Positions 57,386 to 64,000 of a stretch of DNA of 64,000 nucleotides are shown piece after piece. A program made the translations under genes and the position numbers. The notes under the pieces are model-generated. The model had not been told where the DNA came from and searched no databases. It worked only from the letters and a program-made list of their open reading frames with translations. How positions within the stretch are numbered: the stretch's first letter is position 1; every line of letters starts with the position of its first letter. The DNA is from Mesostigma viride (taxonomy: Eukaryota; Streptophyta; Mesostigmatophyceae; Mesostigmatales; Mesostigmataceae), in assembly GCA_009746045.1 (NCBI GenBank), contig RPFO01000154.1, positions 8,928,193-8,992,192 on the forward strand, read 5' to 3'.

Positions 57386-58470
57386 ATCATGTCAAAATAT
57401 TCTATAGAATGTGTTGACCAGATTCCTATTTATACTTCCAATCACCTATACTTTTGCAGGTGTCGGAGTAGAGTTCCGGTCTTTTGAAGCTTCCTCCTTG
57501 GTGAACAAAATGAGGCGATTTCAATGATATAATTCGCATCTTTATTGTCCCAATATCCCGGCTAGCGGCCCTTGTACAAGGCCAGCTGCCATGGCTGCTC
57601 AAGTAGTGCTTAAAACTAAGGAGCAAGAGGTCACAGCTATATGCTACGTTGCACACAAAGCACAAGTCACGAAACAAGCAATATCTGCCGTTAGATGTCT
57701 GGCGGCGCACTGCTGATCGAGCATCGGATGCATAGAGCACATGCATAACATGCATGCACAAGCTAATTAAAGGACCAAGGTTGCAGCGCCGGCGCCACTA
57801 TACTCTACCATGTAAATCTGATTTCTTTCTAGTGGCGCGGCTCATGCTGCTCGGCTCAACTTAGGTGTAAGAATTACAAGTGCAATCGGCGCGGCGCGAC
57901 GCCAGGACTAAACGCCACATTGGTACGCATGGGAAAAATGTCAAAGTACCCATGCGGTGCATCAAGACTCAGTAAAAGAAAAGTGGTACGACTGTCGGAC
58001 GTCACAGCTAGTCCATCATATCGTCCGTATAACAAAGTAGAAAATATTCCGTGCGGTTCAGTACAACAACATGCCCCAAGCCTAAACTATTAATTTAAGT
58101 GTGCCATAAATTAGGCGTACGATGGGTGCAATTAAGTAGCGATGCAACCCAACCGTCGGCTGAAAGATAATTGGTCACACTTAATCCAGCTAGCTATTCG
58201 GGCATAAGTGTCTATACCGCTGACACACCCCCGTGCCAGGATAGCTCAGCACAACAGGCATACATGTAATACATGTCTCAGGTACAGTAGGTCCAGCTGG
58301 ATTGTCCTGCGGTAAATCACCCCCGTGCTGTATACACAAACATGTTGTCAAACACGTCTTTTCCTGTAGCCACCCAGGTGGGGTATAATAACTCAGAGAA
58401 CGGTCGCCAGGTTGTCAGACTCCTCCCATATCGCCGCTGGTGGTGTGGAACACAAACCCATGTGGCATAG
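57386..58470. other. No gene recognised
   Basis: A minus-strand 111-codon frame (57761-57426) has no known motif. The part nearest 58317-58470 continues the gag reading ('TWVATGKDVFDN') and may be decayed pol sequence. Confidence 0.4.
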
Positions 58471-58479
58471 GTTCTGCCT

Positions 58480-59356
58480 CCTGTGTGGCGTGTGCTCGCT
58501 CCTTGGGCCGTAGGGATGGGTTCTTCCGCCAGCACTCGTCCTCGATGTGGCCGGGTCGCCGACAGAACTTGCAGCGCTTGCCCTTCTTCTCAGGCTCAGC
58601 CCCTGTGGCGTAGCCGCTAGGCCTGGAGTTGTTGCAGCGGGGTCCTGTGGCTTGCCTGTGTTGGTGGTCTTGGCCCCGGGTCGAGGAATCTGATCACTGG
58701 AAACCAGCATGTCGTAGATCTCCAGGAGCAGCTTGTGGATCTGCTCCAGGGTCATCCCCGGCAGGCGACGGGCGGCCATGGCTGCACGGAACACAGGCGG
58801 TAATCCATTAAGATCATGCAATCGCGCCACTCGTTCCAGTCCATCGCCTTGCCCGCGTCCTCCAAGTCCTGCCGGAGGAACTTGCCACGTTGCCAGTACT
58901 GGTTGCAGGTCTCGCTCGTCACTTGCAGGGAAATACGTTGGATCTCGCTCTTCTTGGCCAGTCGGTAGCTCTCGGTTTGGTAGGGCTGCCTCACCTCCGC
59001 CTGGAGTGCCTTAAACACGGAGCTGGCACGTCGGTCAGTAACCAATCGCGCCACGTGTGCCCCTAGCTCGGCCCTTCATAAGGCTGATGATGGGTGTGAG
59101 CAGCGTTTTCTCGGCAGAAATCACATCAGGGTCGTTCATGTCGGCTGTGCCGTCAATGACGTCCTTGACATTGTATGCCTCGCACCCGGTAAGTAGCATA
59201 TCCTCGAACTCGCGCCAGGTGGCGTAGTCTTGACACAAAAGGATCGAAGCGCGTCATGCTGCGGATGTATTTTACAACCTCCTTTGCGCCCTTCGTTCTT
59301 GGGAGCTCATCGCGTGAAGGTGGGGTATTGGACGTACCACCACTGCGTGTGTTCAT
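58480..59356 (-). pseudogene. LTR-retrotransposon gag fragment with CCHC zinc knuckle
   Basis: It begins at MNTRSGGTSNTPP (59356) and runs in pieces through 'KEVVKYIRSMTRFDPFV', 'WREFEDMLLTGCEAYNV', 'PIISLMKG', 'SSVFKALQAEVRQPYQTESY', 'CNQYWQRGKFLRQDLEDAG', 'GLPPVFRAAMAARRLPGMT' and 'LLLEIYDMLVSSDQIPR'. It reaches a knuckle C-x2-C-x4-H-x4-C at 58573-58532 ('RCKFCRRPGHIEDECWRK'). The order (helical gag, then CCHC) is that of copia- or gypsy-type gag. Frameshifts near 59230, 59050 and 58800 break it. No protease, integrase, RT or LTRs were found nearby. Confidence 0.68.
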
Positions 59357-59756
59357 GGTGTACAAGAGGTAAAACAGGCGCTCCTCGCGCGGCAAGAAAG
59401 ACTCGCAGCGGTGAAATAAAATGCGCCTTGGAAAGCTCACTCGAAAACAATGCCCTTTTCTTCCTTTAGATGCTTCAAATAGCTCAGGAGTAGGGTGTTC
59501 AGCCACAAGTAGTCAACTGGGCAATCTAGGTCAGTTTCTCTAAATTATTATCTCATTATGCCCTTTATGATCTCTTCTGTCCACTGCCGTGCGCCTTTGC
59601 TGGGTTAATAAACGCTGATATTTTCCGCCCCTGAAATTCAATAGTTACTGTGGCAAAATCTGGCTGATCAGGCCCCTCCATGTGCTCATCAGTACCCTAT
59701 GAAAAAGTAGGCTGGACAACTAGGCGTTTTTCTCCTTATAGGCGCTTAGGTATCAG

Positions 59757-60034
59757 GTAATTCGATATCGAATGAGTAATTCGATATCGAATGAGTATAA
59801 TTCGATGCGGAATCAAAAACCCTATAGTTAGCGAGCCGCTTAAGATTTCGCCCCAACGCGCAAGGTTTTAAATGGGCCCTAAATAGGCCGAGATCCTGCC
59901 GATAAATCGGCTGGATCTTCACAATTTTGCTAACCAGATAAAAAGCACAAGCTAGTGCTTATACTTTTTATGCGGAAACCTTTTTGGTAAGGTAAACCCA
60001 TATTCTTACATCCTGCGCAGGATGTAAGAATATG
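59757..60034. mobile_element. Third copy of the fold-back element, ending in a 36-bp palindrome
   Basis: It contains TTCGATATCGAATGAGTA twice, GAGCCGCTTAAGATTTCGCC, then a 70-bp private insert, then ACAAGCTAGTGCTTATACTT and the terminal ATATTCTTACATCCTGCG. This is followed immediately by its own reverse complement (CAGGATGTAAGAATATG). Confidence 0.72.
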
Positions 60035-60044
60035 AGTTAAAATT

Positions 60045-61302
<1,258 letters not shown>

Positions 61303-61495
61303 GTCAACTCACCTGGTGGGTCTTATGAAGTCACGTTAGGAGATGCAGGCGTAGGCGACTTATCTGAGGAATCTGGAGCAGCAAGCGCACGTCCGAAATC
61401 ACGAGGACGGGCATGAATCGAGCGCTCGTTGGTACATGATCAGCCGACTCAAGGATCTGCACGTGAGGGCGCCTAAGAAAACGGCAGCATGGAAT

Positions 61496-61584
61496 TGATT
61501 AATTAGTTAATTAATGAATTCATAGACACGTGACTGCGTCACGTGAGCATGAGTCCTCAGTGGGAGGGGAACATGGAATGGAAA
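61496..61584 (-). mobile_element. 5'-truncated non-LTR 3' end (copy H), 12-bp target duplication
   Basis: Flanked by GCAGCATGGAAT (61484-61495) and GCAGCACGGAAT (61585-61596), one mismatch. The 89-bp insert reads, on the minus strand, CCATGTTCCCCTCCCACTGA, GGACTCATGC, TCACGTGACGCAGTCACGTG, TCTATG and a TTAATTAA-rich tail. Confidence 0.78.
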
Positions 61585-61596
61585 GCAGCACGGAAT

Positions 61597-62923
61597 AGAG
61601 GGGTGTAGTCTACGGAGGGCTAAATGTCTCACTATCCAGCAAGAGGGCACCGTCACCTGACTACGTCAAACAGCAACCTAAAGAAAACACTAACGCAGGA
61701 AGAGGGAAAGGAACTGGCTATACGTGAAGGTTTTCTGCCACGAGCAGGTCTTAGTAACTTCTAGCCAGGGCGTGTCCTGAATCGGGCAGCACTACCCCAC
61801 CAGCTTGCAGGCGACCCGCCAATTACCTTGCAAGTACGTGTCGTCTCCGGTATCCTGACCGCGGAAGGTCAAGGGCATATAAGGATTGTGTTGCAGAGGA
61901 CCGTCGTCGTCGTATCTATCTTAAGTTCCTCCGAGTCCATTGTTACGTCGCGGAATACCACCGCCTCCTCGACCAAACCTGAAGTCACCTAATTCTACCT
62001 AAACTAGCGAGGCCGCCGGTTATTGAGGAGCTACTCTGTGCGAAAGTCGGACGCGATGATTCAGATCTCAATGCATTTACATATGTATAACTATAATATG
62101 CCATAAACCAGATATGCAACGACCAATTCAATTCAGGATATTACGAATGAAACACCTAACAAGTCATGACCCAAGCTAATAATATGTGTTACAATCCATA
62201 ACGTTAACACACGCCGAGTGCCAACACGAGGGGTAGAAAGTGCATAAATGACCACCAACGACCAAACATGCTCGGGCCGACATGGCCCTTGCATGTGGGA
62301 ACCACGCTGGTCCACTACATCTACACAAAGGATAAGGACTACTACTAAAGTACGCAGCGCGGCGCAACTGCACCGAACTACAGTACTACACAATTTCCAC
62401 GTCACAGGCCAGGGTAACCACCGGCCAAAGGTAACAACTACACGTAAGCGTAGTAAAGTCCACAGTCGTAACCACGGACTGTTACGGAATTACTGAGGCC
62501 ACTGAAACGTAAGATTGACATTTACGGCGTAACTACTACAGGTTGTTACGTGCCGTAACAGCCACTCTCCTCAGTGGTCCGCTGCATGGTTGCCGGTCCT
62601 CCGCGCCCCATGGAAAAAAGCAAGCAGGGAAGGAAGAATGGTTCGAGCTACTACCCTAGCTGCTCACTTCGGTGGCCTCTCTTCCCGTCACTTCACCCCT
62701 TTTTGCCTGCGTCCTCTGCGCCCGGGGGCCATCATGATAGGGTAGTAGTAGCCAATCCCGGACAAGCTCCCTAAGTAATAGTGCAGGTGACAATTGCTAC
62801 GTCTACAAACTGAACTCTCATTTAGTTCCGTGAAATGATCAATATTCAAGGATTATATATACCCAGAAAGAGCTAGCTATCGCTGTCATCTAGTCGAAAA
62901 GCATAATATCTCCCCACAATATT
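61597..62923. other. No gene recognised, 3' flank of the SLC10A7-like gene
   Basis: Short frames (for example 62405-62133 minus) carry no motif. Repeated CGTAAC/GTTACG words occur at 62430-62560. The SLC10A7-like transcript should end in the right part of this stretch, but no TGTAA was seen close to the stop. Confidence 0.4.
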
Positions 62924-64000
62924 TCAAACCCGCGAGGATTCGTGTTCAGTGATTGCCAACCTTAACTCGTGCCTTGGCCAATAGGTTTCTTGGTTCAAGG
63001 CCTGGACACCGGCAGTGGCATTTGGTACATCACCATTTTCACTTGGTTGGCTGTAATGGTTGGGCGCCTCAGCAGTGACATCAACGTGATCGTTACCATC
63101 CCTTGATGAGCCTTGTCGAGCTGTCCCAGAAGACCAAGCACTCATATATAGGTTGCCCTGCTGCTCAAAACCGATCAATGCTGACTTTTGCATCAGTTCA
63201 CTGGTTCCTTGGTTCAAGATTGCATCACCGGCAGTTGCATCTGCTCCGACGCCATTTTCACTTGGTTGGTTGGAATGATCAGGTGCCTCTGCGGTGACAT
63301 CAACGCGGTGCTCTCCATCCCCTGAGCCTCCATTAGCTGCCCCAGAGGGCAGAGAACCCAAGTCTGGTGTATCCTGCTGCTCGCCCATCCCGTTTTGATC
63401 CCCACCCTCCTTGATACCCGTATCAACAGTTTCCACACCCTTGTGGTCTGAGGACGTGGTTGACCCTTTCTCCCACTTGCTCGCCCAGTAGGACACGAGC
63501 ACCGAGTCGATGAACAGCTGCGCCATGTGGCAGACGATGCACGGGACGGCAACGAGGCCCTTGGACCCGATCTCAGCCTCACTCAGATTGGACAGGATGG
63601 TGAGTGCCACGGGCAGCGTCTTCTGGCTGCACATGATGATCACCCCCTTGGCCTCGGGCACGCCCGTCCGCAGCAGCTTGGTGGCGGCCACATTCATGAT
63701 CAGGTATGCCACGTGCAGCACCACTGCGGCAGTGATCATGATCATGATGCTCTTCCCCGACTGGCTCTTGAGTGAGTCGGCCGACTGGCACAGCGTGATC
63801 CACACGGTGATGATCAGCGCGGTGGACGCGACCAGGCTCAGCGCCGTCTTGTGCCGCTGGGTGAAGCCGGACACCCAGGGGATGAACTGGAGGCACAGCT
63901 TGCCGATGATCAGCGGCACAAGCAGCGTGAGCACCAGCCGCTTGAACAGGTCCAGCACGTCCAGTCTGACATCGCTGCTGGACAAGATGACGTTCAGGTA
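62924..64000 (-). CDS. SLC10A7/BASS-type sodium-dependent transporter, C-terminal exon (partial)
   Basis: The frame is open from the window edge ('YLNVILSSSDVRLDVLDLFK') to a stop at 62926-62924, so the start lies outside. Hydrophobic segments include 'LVLTLLVPLIIGKLCLQF', 'TALSLVASTALIITVWITL', 'IMIMITAAVVLHVAYLIMNV' and 'GLVAVPCIVCHMAQLFIDSV'. 'CSQKTLPVALTIL' matches the conserved 'SxKTLPxA' element of SLC10A7 and plant BASS4 proteins. These are members of the bile acid:sodium symporter superfamily with ten membrane spans; human SLC10A7 acts in the Golgi/secretory pathway and influences calcium, while plant BASS4 is plastid-linked. After the last span (residues 'VSYWASKWEK') comes an unusual acidic, Ser/Gly/Asn-rich tail of about 180 aa. 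It contains a module repeated 73 codons apart ('VDVTAEAPDHSNQPSENG' and 'VDVTAEAPNHYSQPSENG'). Confidence 0.8.
   Translation of the reverse strand, partial: YLNVILSSSDVRLDVLDLFKRLVLTLLVPLIIGKLCLQFIPWVSGFTQRHKTALSLVASTALIITVWITLCQSADSLKSQSGKSIMIMITAAVVLHVAYLIMNVAATKLLRTGVPEAKGVIIMCSQKTLPVALTILSNLSEAEIGSKGLVAVPCIVCHMAQLFIDSVLVSYWASKWEKGSTTSSDHKGVETVDTGIKEGGDQNGMGEQQDTPDLGSLPSGAANGGSGDGEHRVDVTAEAPDHSNQPSENGVGADATAGDAILNQGTSELMQKSALIGFEQQGNLYMSAWSSGTARQGSSRDGNDHVDVTAEAPNHYSQPSENGDVPNATAGVQALNQETYWPRHELRLAITEHESSRV

Noticed and set aside
63985-64000. TTG at 63985 as the start of the SLC10A7-like protein
   Set aside because: The frame stays open to the window edge with family-like sequence ('YLNVILSS'), so the exon continues outside.

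Overview
The window looks like nuclear DNA from a green-lineage microalga (chlorophyte or prasinophyte type; the exact genus cannot be told). The evidence is: intron-rich genes with GT-AG borders; a calcium-dependent protein kinase, a family typical of plants, algae and some protists; TGTAA, the usual green-algal polyadenylation signal, just 3' of two genes; scattered TTTAGGG-like plant-type telomeric motifs; and very repeat-rich DNA.

Left end (1-6.6 kb). A minus-strand gene for an OS-9/XTP3-B-like ER lectin (three exons visible, continuing beyond base 1) sits head to head with a single-exon plus-strand gene for a GT29 sialyltransferase-like enzyme. Both would act in the secretory pathway. 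The next 2.9 kb is intergenic and holds a MITE with perfect 28-bp terminal inverted repeats.

6.6-14.1 kb. Seven minus-strand exons join in phase into one protein of about 282 aa. It has a transit-peptide-like N-terminus, hydrophobic segments and a charged, probably coiled-coil C-terminus. I do not recognise the family. Its introns are full of minisatellites and G-rich tracts. Several long open frames here, including a 422-codon repeat frame, are intronic repeats rather than genes.

14.1-36.9 kb. One uninterrupted minisatellite of about 22.8 kb, built from a 29-bp unit with a small set of variants (roughly 800 units by length). It abuts the 5' end of the seven-exon gene.

36.9-47.8 kb. A mostly gene-poor stretch with a second MITE leads to a six-exon plus-strand CDPK of about 1021 aa. 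It has an MGCC N-terminus, a very long Pro-rich variable domain, a complete kinase domain, and three good EF-hands plus one degenerate. One intron carries five in-phase tandem copies of the preceding exon's 3' end and its splice donor.

47.8-62.9 kb. A transposon graveyard: LINE ORF1 and reverse-transcriptase pseudogenes on both strands, a gag fragment with a CCHC knuckle, an ORF with an RNase H1/viroplasmin-type hybrid-binding domain, MITEs, and a fold-back element with long inverted repeats and a tRNA-like B box. A dispersed family of very short, 5'-truncated non-LTR 3' ends is also present. These carry a conserved 3' stem-loop and an AT-rich tail; five copies have clear 9-12 bp target-site duplications, and one interrupts the LINE ORF1.

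Right end (62.9-64.0 kb). The 3' exon of an SLC10A7/BASS-type transporter on the minus strand, cut by the window edge.

All product calls rest on motif recognition and splice-phase logic. No database search was run.
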